Part shown: positions 40,008 to 48,966 of the stretch, one piece after another
How positions within the stretch are numbered: the first letter of the stretch is position 1
Layout: each line of letters starts with the position of its first letter
Origin: Palsa-504 sp963767565
GTDB taxonomy: Bacteria; Actinomycetota; Actinomycetes; Streptosporangiales; Streptosporangiaceae
Assembly (NCBI GenBank): GCA_963767565.1
Contig: CAVYEG010000003.1
Location: 1 to 64,000, forward strand
Direction: 5' to 3'
Length of the DNA: 64,000 nucleotides
The notes under the pieces: model-generated
The model's input: the letters and a program-made list of their open reading frames with translations, nothing else
Told to the model about the DNA's origin: nothing
The model's database searches: none
Translations under genes and position numbers: made by a program

Positions 40008-41067
40008 CGACGGCCTGCCCTCCTGGGTCCTGGCCTGCGGTCAGCACGACAGGCGCGTTATCGATCAGCCGGGTGGTGCCCGCGGTGGCCGCGGCCACGA
40101 TCAGGCCCGGCCCGGCCTGGCCGGGCTGGGCCGGCGTGAACGTGTCCGGGTCGACCACCGCCACGTAGTCGACGGCCAGCGCGGGTGCGGCGCGCAGGAC
40201 CTGCTGCGCGGCCTGCAGTACCGCGGCGGCGCCCTCGGCCGCCCGGGCCTGGCCCGCCCGCAGCGCACGCGAGATGACCAGGGCCAGTTCCCGGTCCGCC
40301 GCGGACAGGTACCTGTTCCGGCTCGAGGTGGCCAGCCCGTCGGCATCACGCACGATGGGCACGGCGGAGATGGTGATGTCCAGGTCGGTGTCGCGGACCA
40401 TCCGGCGGACCAGCGCCAGCTGCTGGGCGTCCTTGGCGCCGAACACCGCCACGTCCGGCCGGACCAGGTGGAACAGCTTGAGGACCACGGTCAGAACGCC
40501 GTCGAAGAAGCCGGGCCGGAACTCGCCCTCGAAGATCCGCCCCACCGGACCGGGATCGACGGTCACGGCCGGCGGGCCGCCGGGATAGATCTCGCCCGCG
40601 GACGGCGCGAAGACCGCCGTGACTCCCTCGCGCGCGCACAGGGCCAGGTCATCCTGCAGGGTCCGCGGGTAACGGTCCAAGTCCTCACCGGGACGGAACT
40701 GGAGCGGGTTGACGAAGACGGACACGATCACGCTGCCGGCCGGCCCGGCCAGCGTGCGCGCCGCGCGCAGCAGGGCGGCGTGACCGGCGTGCAGGGCGCC
40801 CATGGTCGGGACCAGCACGACCGGGGCGGCCAGAGCCGGGCGCGCGGCCGCGAGGTCGGCCTTGGTGGCCAGCACGACCGGCTCCTCGGGCGGGCTCCCA
40901 GCCGGTCCCTCAGACAGGCTCGCGGGCGACCTGGCCGGCTGGCTCGCGGGCGACCCGGCTGGCTGGCTCGCGGACGGCCCGGCCGGCTGGCTCGCGGGCG
41001 ACCCGGCCGGCTGGCTCACGGACGGCCCGGCCGGCTGGCTCACGGGCGACCCGGCCGGCTGGTTCAC
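39991..41067 (-). CDS. panC: Pantothenate synthetase with repeat-rich N-terminal extension
   Basis: 358 residues from GTG 41067, about 60 longer than usual. The extension is made of SQPAGSPA/SQPAGPSA units. The enzyme part starts near VVLATKADL and has the nucleotidyltransferase HxGH (MGALHAGHAALL), NPLQFRPGEDLDRYPR, and KMSKS-like TSSRNRYLS. It joins pantoate and beta-alanine with ATP. The start overlaps the upstream DUF2520 gene by 4 bp; an internal start after the repeats cannot be excluded. panD is not adjacent. Confidence 0.9.
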   Translation of the reverse strand: MNQPAGSPVSQPAGPSVSQPAGSPASQPAGPSASQPAGSPASQPARSPASLSEGPAGSPPEEPVVLATKADLAAARPALAAPVVLVPTMGALHAGHAALLRAARTLAGPAGSVIVSVFVNPLQFRPGEDLDRYPRTLQDDLALCAREGVTAVFAPSAGEIYPGGPPAVTVDPGPVGRIFEGEFRPGFFDGVLTVVLKLFHLVRPDVAVFGAKDAQQLALVRRMVRDTDLDITISAVPIVRDADGLATSSRNRYLSAADRELALVISRALRAGQARAAEGAAAVLQAAQQVLRAAPALAVDYVAVVDPDTFTPAQPGQAGPGLIVAAATAGTTRLIDNAPVVLTAGQDPGGQAVDAADH

Positions 41068-41074
41068 GGACGGC
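40931..41074. repeat. Six 24-bp tandem repeats at the panC start
   Basis: Six units of 24 bp (ccggccggctggctcgcggg-type) alternate between two variants. They encode 8-residue SQPAGSPA/SQPAGPSA units in PanC and extend over the last codons of the DUF2520 gene. They probably arose by slippage and have no spacers, so they are not a CRISPR. Confidence 0.9.
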
Positions 41075-41993
41075 CGCCCAGCACGCCGAGCAGGCGCTCG
41101 GCGTCGCCCGGCTTGAGCAGCCCGGCGGCCAGCGCGCGGTCGGCGGTCAGCCGGGCCATGGCCGTGTAGGCCGCGAGCACGGCGGGCGAGGCCGCGGGCG
41201 CGGCGGCCAGGGCGGCGAGGTGCGCGGCCACGGTGTCGGCGTCGCCGCGAGCCACCGGGCCGGTCAGGCCCGCGTCGCCGAACCGCAGCGCGTTGTCCAG
41301 GGACGCGGACAGCAGCGGCCCGAGCAGCCGGGCCGGTTCGGTCACCCCGGCCGTCCTGAGCAGGTCGGCGGCCTGGGTCACCAGCGTGATCAGGTGGTTG
41401 GCCGCGCCGGCCAGCGCCGCGTGGTACAGGTCCCGGTGTTCCTCGGGCACGAAGACCGGCTCGCCGCCCATCTCGATGACCAGCGCCTCGGCCGCCGGCC
41501 GCAGCACGTCGGGCGCGGTGACCCCGAAGCAGGTGCCCGCCAGCCGGTCGGTGTCGTCGCTGCGCCCGGTGAATGTCATGACCGGATGCAGGGCCAGCGG
41601 CAGGGCGCCGCGCCGGACGGCGGGCTCGAGCACGGCCAGGCCGTGCCGGCCGCTGGCGTGCGCCAGCATGCGGCCCTCCAGCGGCGCCTCAGTGGCGGCC
41701 AGCCCCTCGACCAGGCCGGGCAGCACGTCGTCGGGCACGGTGAGCAGGGCCAGGTCGGCCTGGCGCAGGACCTGGCCCGGCTCGGCGATGACCGCGCCGG
41801 GAAAGGCGTCGCGGGCCCGGCGCACCGAGGCGTCGGACACCGCGGACGCGGCCACCACGGTGTGCCCGGCCCGGGCCAGGGCCACGCCGAGCGCGGTGCC
41901 GGCCCGGCCCGCGCCGATGACGCCGACCGCCAGCCGCGCGGGTCGCTGCCCGCGCGGGCCCGGCTCAGCCGGGACGGGGAAATCAGGGTTCAT
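41064..41993 (-). CDS. Rossmann-like DUF2520 protein
   Basis: 309 residues. N-terminal NAD(P)-binding fold GVIGAGRAGTALGVALARAG, then ALLTVPDDVLPGLV, HASGRHGLAVLEP, and the C-terminal helical DUF2520 part (HRDLYHAALAGAANHLITLV). Looks like a ketopantoate-reductase- or prephenate-dehydrogenase-type dehydrogenase and always travels with panC in actinobacteria. A role in pantothenate synthesis is suggested by context only. Confidence 0.85.
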   Translation of the reverse strand: MNPDFPVPAEPGPRGQRPARLAVGVIGAGRAGTALGVALARAGHTVVAASAVSDASVRRARDAFPGAVIAEPGQVLRQADLALLTVPDDVLPGLVEGLAATEAPLEGRMLAHASGRHGLAVLEPAVRRGALPLALHPVMTFTGRSDDTDRLAGTCFGVTAPDVLRPAAEALVIEMGGEPVFVPEEHRDLYHAALAGAANHLITLVTQAADLLRTAGVTEPARLLGPLLSASLDNALRFGDAGLTGPVARGDADTVAAHLAALAAAPAASPAVLAAYTAMARLTADRALAAGLLKPGDAERLLGVLGGRP

Positions 41994-42042
41994 CTCGTTC
42001 CAGTCCTCGCGGGTACCGGACGGTAGTGCGGTGACCAGAATA

Positions 42043-42079
42043 AAGGGCGCCGGATACCCCGCGGGTATCCGGCGCCCTT
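42043..42079. terminator. 17-bp stem hairpin between DUF3180 and DUF2520 genes
   Basis: aagggcgccggataccc (42043-42059), loop cgc, complementary arm 42063-42079. It separates the upstream folP-folK-DUF3180 group from DUF2520-panC-coaX on the same strand, so it may terminate or attenuate. Confidence 0.8.
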
Positions 42080-42143
42080 AATCCGCTGAGCTAGTGCCGG
42101 TTGCTGATCCAGATAAAGGAGACCGCTCCGCCGTAGGCCGGTG

Positions 42144-42617
42144 CTAGGACTGCGCGGCTCGCTCGTCGGTCTCGTCGCGGTCCGTGGTGTCCGGCACGCG
42201 GCAGCAGTACTCGAGGTAGAGCGCGGCGCAGGCCAGCACCACGGCGGCGGCGAAGGTCAGCGCGCCGGTCAGCGCATCCTGCTTCGGGATGGCCGCGTTC
42301 AGGGAGCCGCTCAGGTAGATGACGAAGCCGGCCGACAGGCCCGCGATCACCGCGGCGGCCAGCGAGCTGGCCTTGGCCAGCGCGACCATCCGGGACACGA
42401 ACAGCGGCGCGGCGGGCTTCAGGCCGCGCCCCCCGGTGATCCGGGCCTTCAGGTCACGGCCCGTCCAGGCCTCGGCCACGGCGGCTATGAGCAGGGCGGG
42501 CACGCCGGTCCAGGGCAGCGGGGGGAGCCGCTCGTAGATCGACCGCAGCGCCAGCCAGGCGGCCAGCGCGCAGACCACGGCCACGACGGCCAGCGTGGAG
42601 GTACGGGTGGGCCTCAT
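42144..42617 (-). CDS. DUF3180 membrane protein
   Basis: 157 residues with four hydrophobic segments (LAVVAVVCALAAWLAL; WTGVPALLIAAVAEAW; AKASSLAAAVIAGLSAGFVI; ALTFAAAVVLACAALYLE). Conserved actinobacterial partner of folK (overlap 4 bp). Function unknown. Confidence 0.87.
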   Translation of the reverse strand: MRPTRTSTLAVVAVVCALAAWLALRSIYERLPPLPWTGVPALLIAAVAEAWTGRDLKARITGGRGLKPAAPLFVSRMVALAKASSLAAAVIAGLSAGFVIYLSGSLNAAIPKQDALTGALTFAAAVVLACAALYLEYCCRVPDTTDRDETDERAAQS

Positions 42618-43144
42618 GGCATCTGGGCGGCTGACCGGGGCGCCGTCAGGACCGCGTCCGGCAGCCGGTACACGCCGCTGCGGTCGAGGCCGGCCAGCAG
42701 GCCGGCGACGGGTCCGTGCCCGGGCAGCTCGGCCCGAGGGTCGATGTCGTGCCAGGGGGCGAGCACGAACGCGCGCTCGTGCGCCCGCGGATGCGGCAGG
42801 GTGATCACCGGGTCGTCGCTGCGGCGGCAGGCGTAGCTGATGATGTCCACGTCGAGCGTGCGGGGCCCGAACCGTTCGGTCCGGACCCGGCCGAAGCCGG
42901 CCTCGATGCGGTTGACGGCGGCCAGCAGTTCCCTGGGCGGCAGCGCCGTCGCCGCGATCAGCACCGCGTTCAGGTAGTCCGGCTGGGCCGGGCCGCCGAC
43001 CGGGGCGGTCTGGTAGACGGGCGAGATGGCCAGCACGTCAGTGTCCGGGAGCTGACCGATGGCATGCACGCATCCCTGAAGGGTACCCAGCCGGTCCCCC
43101 TGGTTGCTGCCCAGCGCGAGCACCACGCGCTGCCGCCCGGTCAT
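42614..43144 (-). CDS. folK: 6-hydroxymethyl-7,8-dihydropterin pyrophosphokinase
   Basis: 176 residues from ATG 43144. ALGSNQGDR at the N-terminus, SPVYQTAPVGGPAQPDYLNA, and the pterin/ATP motif ERFGPRTLDVDIISY followed by LPHPRAHERAFVL. Transfers pyrophosphate from ATP to the pterin, the step before FolP. Overlaps folP by 4 bp. folB, normally between them, is absent here. Confidence 0.94.
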   Translation of the reverse strand: MTGRQRVVLALGSNQGDRLGTLQGCVHAIGQLPDTDVLAISPVYQTAPVGGPAQPDYLNAVLIAATALPPRELLAAVNRIEAGFGRVRTERFGPRTLDVDIISYACRRSDDPVITLPHPRAHERAFVLAPWHDIDPRAELPGHGPVAGLLAGLDRSGVYRLPDAVLTAPRSAAQMP

Positions 43145-44007
43145 GCCCGGGCGGCGGCGCCGCGCCACGCGGCCGCCACCCGGACCGCATCGGAGCTGGC
43201 CGGGACCTGGTGCACGCGCACGCACCAGGCACCGCCGGCCGCGGCCAGCGCGGTGATCGCCACCGTGGCCTCCTCACGGCCGCCGATGGGCCGAGGCGTG
43301 CCGTCCGGGCCGGCCAGCAGCCCGCCGAGGAATCCCTTCCTGGACGCCGCGAGCAGCACCGGGAAGGTACGGCCGCCGAGCGTGGCCACCTCGGGCAGGC
43401 GGGCCAGCAGCGGCCAGTTGTGCTCGGGACGCTTGCCGAAGCCGAGGCCGGGGTCGACCACGATGCGGCCCGGCTCGACCCCGGCGGCCACCACCGCCTC
43501 CACCCGGCGGGTGAGCTCCTCGCGAACCTCGCCCACCACGTCGGCGTAGGCCGCGCGGGCGTACATGTCGTGACTGTGGCCGCGCCAGTGCATGACGACG
43601 TAGCTGGCCCCCGCCGCGGCGACCAGGCGCGGCATGTCCGGATCGGCCAGGCCGCCGCTCACGTCGTTGACCAGGCGGGCCCCGGCGTCCAGCGCGAAGG
43701 CGGCCACCCGGGCCCGCATGGTGTCGACGGACACCGGCACGCCCGCCTTGACCAGCTCGGTGACCACCGGCCCCACGCGCCGCAGTTCCTCGTCCGCCTC
43801 GATGCGCTGCGCACCCGGCCTGGTGGACTCGCCGCCCACGTCCACGATGTCCGCGCCCTGCTCGACCAGGTCCAGGCCGTGCCCGATGGCCGCCTCGGCG
43901 CCGTACCACTGGCCGCCGTCGGAGAACGAGTCAGGTGTCACGTTCACCACGCCCATGACCAGGCAGCGGTCAGAACTCGGCAGGCCGGGAAGGATACCGG
44001 CGGTCAC
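43141..44007 (-). CDS. folP: Dihydropteroate synthase
   Basis: 288 residues from GTG 44007, which overlaps the upstream stop (GTGA). TIM-barrel motifs MGVVNVTPDSFSDGG, DVGGESTRPGAQ, NDVSGG and the C-terminal EEATVAITALAAAGGAWCVR. Condenses the pterin pyrophosphate with p-aminobenzoate; sulfonamide target. Part of a coupled operon with folK and DUF3180. Confidence 0.94.
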   Translation of the reverse strand: MTAGILPGLPSSDRCLVMGVVNVTPDSFSDGGQWYGAEAAIGHGLDLVEQGADIVDVGGESTRPGAQRIEADEELRRVGPVVTELVKAGVPVSVDTMRARVAAFALDAGARLVNDVSGGLADPDMPRLVAAAGASYVVMHWRGHSHDMYARAAYADVVGEVREELTRRVEAVVAAGVEPGRIVVDPGLGFGKRPEHNWPLLARLPEVATLGGRTFPVLLAASRKGFLGGLLAGPDGTPRPIGGREEATVAITALAAAGGAWCVRVHQVPASSDAVRVAAAWRGAAARA

Positions 44008-45875
44008 CGTTGCGGCACCGGCTCCCGGCGCACCCGGCGCCTGATCCGGGCCAGCCCGAGCTTGCGCGCGATCCGGCGCAGCTCGAGCCGCGGCCAGACC
44101 AGGAACGCCTCCGCTTCGAGCGCGGCCACCGCGATCCGCGGCGCGTCCTTGGTGCTCGGGAACACGAAGAACCGCGGCTGCCAGACCGGCGAGAACTTGG
44201 CGTTGAACTTGTACAGCGACTCGATCTGGAACCACCGCGACATGAAGATCAGCAGGGATCGCCAGGCCCTCAGCACCGGGCCGGCGCCGATCCGCTCACC
44301 GCGCTCGAGGGCGGCCCGGAAGACCGCGAAGTTCAGCGAGATCCGCTTGACGCCGAGGCAGGGGGCGGCCTTGATCGTCTCGGTGATGAGGAAGTCGTTC
44401 AGCCCGGGCTGGGCGGCCTTGTCCCGCCGCATCAGGTCCAGCGACAGGCCGTCCGCGCCCCACGGGACCAGTTGCAGCACCGCCTTGACCGCGCCGTCCT
44501 CGGTGGCCGTGGCCAGCACGCAGTTCTCGTCGCCTGGTGCGCCGATCCGGCCCAGGGCCATGGAGAAGCCGCGCTCGGTCTGGCTGCCGCGCCAGCTGTC
44601 GGCGGCCCTGACGATGGCGTCGAGTTCCTGGCGCGGTATGTCCGCCACCCGGCGGACCTCGGCCACGTAGCCGTGCTTGGCCACCCGGTTGACCATCTGC
44701 CTGACGTTCCGCATGGACCGGCCGGCCAAGCTGAAGTCGGCCACGTTCACGATGGCCTCGTCGCCGAGTTCCAGGGCGGTCAGGTTGCCCTCGCGGCACC
44801 ACACCTCGGCGCCGAGCTCGCTGCAGCCCATCACGGCCGGCGCCCAGGCATGCCGGGCCGCCTCGTCCAGGAACGGGCCGATGGCGCCGGGCCAGGCCTC
44901 GGGGTCGCCGATCGGGTCGCCGCTGGCCAGCATGACGCCGGACACCACCCGGTAGCAGATGCACGCCTTGCCGGTCGCAGACCAGATCACGCTCTTGTCG
45001 GTGCGCAGCGCGAAGTAGCCCAGCGAGTCCCGGTCCCCGTGCTTGGCCAGCAGGTCCCTGACCCGGCCGGCGTCCGCGCGGCCGAGCCGGGCCTGCGGCC
45101 GGGCGGGCTTCAGGAACAGGAACACGGTGACGATCAGGGTGAAGATGCCGAGGCCGCTGGTCATGAAGGCGAACAGGTCGCCGCGCGCCTCTGGGTACCA
45201 CCGCACCGGGCCGGACACGCCGACCAGGCCGTAGATAACCTCCTGCACCCGCTGGGTGAGCGAGTAGTCGGCGACCAGGCCGTGGGCCACCATGATGTAG
45301 CTGAGGCCGATGGCCAGGTCCGCCACCACCAGGCCGCCGAACACCCAGGCAGCCCGCCATCTGGTGCGCGGATCGCCTTCGGCGTAGAACTCCTCGCGGA
45401 AGTACAGCAACGCGATCAGCAGGATCAGCGCGGCGACCGCGGTCACGATCCGGCTCGAGTGGACGAAATGAATACCGATATCGACGGCCAGCAGCACGGC
45501 TACCGCCTGGAACGCCCGCCGCTTCCTGCGGCGCAGGCCGTGCGCCAGCATCAGCAGCATCAGCCCGATGATGACGTCGGCGGTGTGGCCCAGGCTGGCC
45601 AGGGTGCCCGGCACCAGGTAGTTGATCTTGTGGAACCTGGTGGCCAGGTCCGGCTTGAAGATGCCCACGATGTCCGACAGGCCGATCAGCGCGGTGAGCA
45701 GCGCGGCGGTGCCCGGCACCCAGGCGTGCTGACGTCTGCGGTCAACGGGTTCCCCCCCGTTTGCCGCTGTCGCGTCCTTCACCCCGGGCGAAGTCGCGTG
45801 TCCAGCTTCGTCGCTGTCGCTCATCTCGGCAGCTCTCTTGTCAGGCCCCGGATCACGGTGCGTCAGCGTAGTCAT
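44004..45875 (-). CDS. DUF2156 (phosphatidylglycerol lysyltransferase-type) membrane protein
   Basis: 623 residues from ATG 45875. About six to seven membrane helices in the first ~260 residues (PGTAALLTALIGLSDIVGI; ADVIIGLMLLMLAHGL; and others) followed by a cytosolic GNAT-like DUF2156 domain (YFALRTDKSVIWSATGKACI; PIGDPEAWPGAIGPFLDEA; RRDKAAQPGLNDFLI; LGVKRISLNFAVFR), as in MprF and the LysX N-terminal half. It may transfer an aminoacyl group from tRNA to a lipid; no tRNA-synthetase domain is attached. It occupies the slot where folE usually lies between ftsH and folP. Confidence 0.85.
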   Translation of the reverse strand: MTTLTHRDPGPDKRAAEMSDSDEAGHATSPGVKDATAANGGEPVDRRRQHAWVPGTAALLTALIGLSDIVGIFKPDLATRFHKINYLVPGTLASLGHTADVIIGLMLLMLAHGLRRRKRRAFQAVAVLLAVDIGIHFVHSSRIVTAVAALILLIALLYFREEFYAEGDPRTRWRAAWVFGGLVVADLAIGLSYIMVAHGLVADYSLTQRVQEVIYGLVGVSGPVRWYPEARGDLFAFMTSGLGIFTLIVTVFLFLKPARPQARLGRADAGRVRDLLAKHGDRDSLGYFALRTDKSVIWSATGKACICYRVVSGVMLASGDPIGDPEAWPGAIGPFLDEAARHAWAPAVMGCSELGAEVWCREGNLTALELGDEAIVNVADFSLAGRSMRNVRQMVNRVAKHGYVAEVRRVADIPRQELDAIVRAADSWRGSQTERGFSMALGRIGAPGDENCVLATATEDGAVKAVLQLVPWGADGLSLDLMRRDKAAQPGLNDFLITETIKAAPCLGVKRISLNFAVFRAALERGERIGAGPVLRAWRSLLIFMSRWFQIESLYKFNAKFSPVWQPRFFVFPSTKDAPRIAVAALEAEAFLVWPRLELRRIARKLGLARIRRRVRREPVPQR

Positions 45876-46205
45876 CGCCTCGCCTCGCGTGCTGCTTTCA
45901 CGGTACCCCCAAAGCGTAGGCAAGGTCCCGACGTGCGGGACAAGAGTTGGTGACACCACATAGACGACGCACGAAGCGTTTCAGTTCGGCGTTGAGGCGA
46001 AGTTAACTCCCGGCTCAGCGGCGGCCGCAGCTCAGGCTCATGGCCCCGGCCTCGGTCACCGTGTCCAGGAGGCAACGCGCAGCGCGGGCCATGACCGCGC
46101 CGCACGTCCTCGGGCCGCGGCTCGCGAACTGCTCCGGGTAAGCCCGCGCCACCCGGGCCGACCTGGCTGGCGGCCGTCGTGCGCCGGCCAGCGAGGTGCC
46201 CTGCG
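45876..46205. other. Intergenic region between ftsH and the DUF2156 gene
   Basis: 330 bp with no supported ORF. It should contain the promoter of the DUF2156-folP-folK transcript; I see no clear hairpin or riboswitch-like structure. Confidence 0.5.
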
Positions 46206-48245
46206 TTATGCGGTGTCGCTGGGCTCGCCCCGGCCCGGCTCGTCGCCGTTGCTGTCCGATGCCGTCGGGTTGAAGCCGAGCGCCTGGCCGTTGGCGGGCA
46301 GGGACAGCCCGGTGCCGCCGTCGGCGGCCGCCAGCGCCAGTTCCTTGGGCGACAGCACCGGCGGGCGGTCCGAGGGCAGCCGCTTGCCGTAGCCGGTATA
46401 CGAACCCCGCGACGGCCGCTTGACCACCGTCGCGAAGAGCTCCAGGACCTCGGTCCGGGCCACGGTCTCCTTCTCGAGCAGCCGCAGCACCAGGGCGTCG
46501 AGCACGTCCCGGTACTCCACCAGGACCTCCCAGGCCTCGTCGTGCGCGGATTCGATGAGGCGGCGGATCTCCTCGTCGATCGAGGAGGCGATCTCTTCGG
46601 AGTAGTCCCGGCTGTGCGACATGTCCCGGCCCAGGAACGGCTCGCCGTCGCCGTTGCCGAACTTGCGCGCGCCGAGCCGCTCGCTCATGCCGTACTCGGT
46701 GATCATGCCGCGGGCGATCTGGGTGGCCTTCTCGATGTCGTTGGCCGCGCCCGTGGTCGGCTCGTGGAAGATGAGCTCCTCGGCGGTCCGCCCGCCCAGC
46801 AGCATGGCCAGCTGGTCGAGCATCTCGGCCCGGGAGACCAGGAACTTGTCCTCGGTCGGCAGCGCGCTGGTGTAGCCCAGGGCCCGGCCGCGCGGGATGA
46901 TCGTCACCTTGTGCACCGGGTCGGCGTTCGGCATGGCGTGGCCGACCAGCGCGTGGCCGCCCTCGTGGTAGGCGATGACCTTCCGCTCCCGCTCCGACAG
47001 CAGCACGCTCTTGCGCTCCGGGCCGGCCATGACCCGGTCGATGGCCTCCTCCAGGGCCGCCATCGTGATCTGCTTGCCGTTGGCCCGCGCGGTCAGCAGC
47101 GCGCCCTCGTTGATCACGTTGGCCAGGTCGGCGCCGGTGAAGCCGGGGGTACGGCGGGCGATGATGTCGAGGTCGGCGTCGGGCGCGATGGGCTTGCCGC
47201 GGGCGTGCACCTTCAGGATGCCCTTACGCCCGGTCAGGTCCGGCTGGGCCACCACGATCTGGCGGTCGAACCGGCCCGGGCGCAGCAGCGCCGGGTCGAG
47301 GATGTCGGGCCGGTTGGTGGCCGCGATGACGATGACACCGCCCTTGGTGTCGAACCCGTCCAGCTCGACCAGCATCTGGTTCAGGGTCTGCTCGCGCTCG
47401 TCGTGGCCGCCGCCGAGGCCCGCGCCGCGGTGCCGGCCCACGGCGTCGATCTCGTCCACGAACACGATCGCGGGCGCATTCGCCTTGGCCTGCTCGAACA
47501 GGTCGCGCACCCGGGAGGCGCCGACACCGACGAACATTTCCACGAAGTCGGACCCGGAGATCGAGTAGAACGGCACGCCGGCCTCGCCGGCCACGGCCCG
47601 GGCCAGCAGCGTCTTGCCGGTGCCGGGCGGGCCGTAGAGCAGCACGCCCTTGGGGATCTTGGCCCCGATGGCCTGGAACTTGGCCGGAGTCTGCAAGAAC
47701 TCCTTGATTTCCTGGAGTTCCTCGATCGCCTCGTCGACTCCGGCCACGTCGGCGAAGGTCGTCTTGGGCGTGTCCTTGGTGATCAGCTTCGCGCGGGACT
47801 TGCCGAAGTTCATCACTCGCGAGCCGCCGCCTTGCATCTGCGACAGCATGAAGAAGAACAGCAGGAAGATCACGATGTAGATGAAGGCCGTGGGCAGCAG
47901 GTCGAGCAGCGCGTTGCTCTTGGGGATGTTGACGTTGTAGTTGTCGGGCAGCTTGCCCTCGTCATATAGCTTCTGCAGGTCCGCCTGGAGCTGAATGCCC
48001 TGGCCGCCGATCCAGTTGGCCTGGTACTTGGCACCGCTGGTGGTGGTGACCTGGATCGTCTGATCCTTGTCGGTGATCTGGGCGGACTTCAGGCCCTGGC
48101 CATGCTCGATGAGCTGGACGATCTTGCCCGTATCGACCGTGGTGTAGCTGCTCCCGGAATTGGCGTAATCGAGCACGAAAAGCAACAACAGCACCGCCAC
48201 CGCGATCAGCAGCAGCGGTGCTCGGAAAAAGCGCCTTAGCTCCAT
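46206..48245 (-). CDS. ftsH: ATP-dependent zinc metalloprotease FtsH
   Basis: 679 residues from ATG 48245 (MELRRFFRAPLL). Two membrane helices around a periplasmic domain (~7-25 and ~110-130), AAA domain with GPPGTGKT, FVDEIDAVGRHRG and the SRH region, then the M41 peptidase with HEGGH in IAYHEGGHALVGH. Degrades membrane and short-lived cytosolic proteins. It lies 177 bp after hpt, as in other actinobacteria. Confidence 0.95.
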   Translation of the reverse strand: MELRRFFRAPLLLIAVAVLLLLFVLDYANSGSSYTTVDTGKIVQLIEHGQGLKSAQITDKDQTIQVTTTSGAKYQANWIGGQGIQLQADLQKLYDEGKLPDNYNVNIPKSNALLDLLPTAFIYIVIFLLFFFMLSQMQGGGSRVMNFGKSRAKLITKDTPKTTFADVAGVDEAIEELQEIKEFLQTPAKFQAIGAKIPKGVLLYGPPGTGKTLLARAVAGEAGVPFYSISGSDFVEMFVGVGASRVRDLFEQAKANAPAIVFVDEIDAVGRHRGAGLGGGHDEREQTLNQMLVELDGFDTKGGVIVIAATNRPDILDPALLRPGRFDRQIVVAQPDLTGRKGILKVHARGKPIAPDADLDIIARRTPGFTGADLANVINEGALLTARANGKQITMAALEEAIDRVMAGPERKSVLLSERERKVIAYHEGGHALVGHAMPNADPVHKVTIIPRGRALGYTSALPTEDKFLVSRAEMLDQLAMLLGGRTAEELIFHEPTTGAANDIEKATQIARGMITEYGMSERLGARKFGNGDGEPFLGRDMSHSRDYSEEIASSIDEEIRRLIESAHDEAWEVLVEYRDVLDALVLRLLEKETVARTEVLELFATVVKRPSRGSYTGYGKRLPSDRPPVLSPKELALAAADGGTGLSLPANGQALGFNPTASDSNGDEPGRGEPSDTA

Positions 48246-48422
48246 CGATGAGCGGCCCCGTCGGCCCGGGACCGTTCCCTCCTGACCAGCCTCACATTCC
48301 CGTCGACCTCCGGCGGGATGGCCGTGCATTCGTCCTCGCAGCACGTTTTCCGCGCGTGCCTGCGACCGCATCTGGAAGGTGAACGCTTCCCGAAGCGGAA
48401 TGTGTTCCCCCGCCAGCCCTGC

Positions 48423-48965
48423 CTAACTGCCCCGGTAGACCTCGGGGGCCAGCGTGCCTACGAACGGCAGGTTGCGGTACCGCTGAGCGTAGTCGAGTCC
48501 GTAACCCACTACGAACTCATCTCCGATGTCGAACCCGGTGTAGGCCACATTGACGTGCATCTGCGCCGACCCGGGCTTGCGGAGCATGGCGCACACCGCC
48601 AGCGAGGCCGGGCCGCGCGAGCGCAGGTTCCCGGCCAGCCAGGACAGGGTCAGGCCCGAGTCCACGATGTCCTCCACGATGAGCACGTGCCGGTCGGTGA
48701 TGTCGGTATCGAGGTCCTTCAGGATCCGCACCACGCCGGAGGACCTGGTCCCCGAGCCGTAGGAGGAGATGGCCATCCAGTCCATCTGCACCGGCAGGTG
48801 CATGGCGCGGGCCAGGTCGGCCATGACCATGATGGCGCCCTTCAGCACGCCCACCAGCAGCACGTCGCGGCCGGCGTAGTCGGCGTCGATCTGCGCCGCG
48901 AGCTCGCCGATGCGCGCCTGCAGCTGCTCGGCGGTGATCAGGACCTGCTTCAGGTCGGGCCCCAT
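48423..48965 (-). CDS. hpt: Hypoxanthine phosphoribosyltransferase
   Basis: 180 residues from ATG 48965, one base after the tilS stop. PRTase motifs LLVGVLKGAIMVMADLAR, SSYGSGTRSSGVVRI, and the PRPP-binding VLIVEDIVDSGLTLSW. Salvages hypoxanthine and guanine with PRPP. The tilS-hpt-ftsH order is widely conserved. Confidence 0.94.
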   Translation of the reverse strand: MGPDLKQVLITAEQLQARIGELAAQIDADYAGRDVLLVGVLKGAIMVMADLARAMHLPVQMDWMAISSYGSGTRSSGVVRILKDLDTDITDRHVLIVEDIVDSGLTLSWLAGNLRSRGPASLAVCAMLRKPGSAQMHVNVAYTGFDIGDEFVVGYGLDYAQRYRNLPFVGTLAPEVYRGS

Positions 48966-48966
48966 G

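Noticed and set aside
40931..41074. 24-bp repeats as a CRISPR array
   Set aside because: Units are adjacent, in frame, and encode PanC residues.
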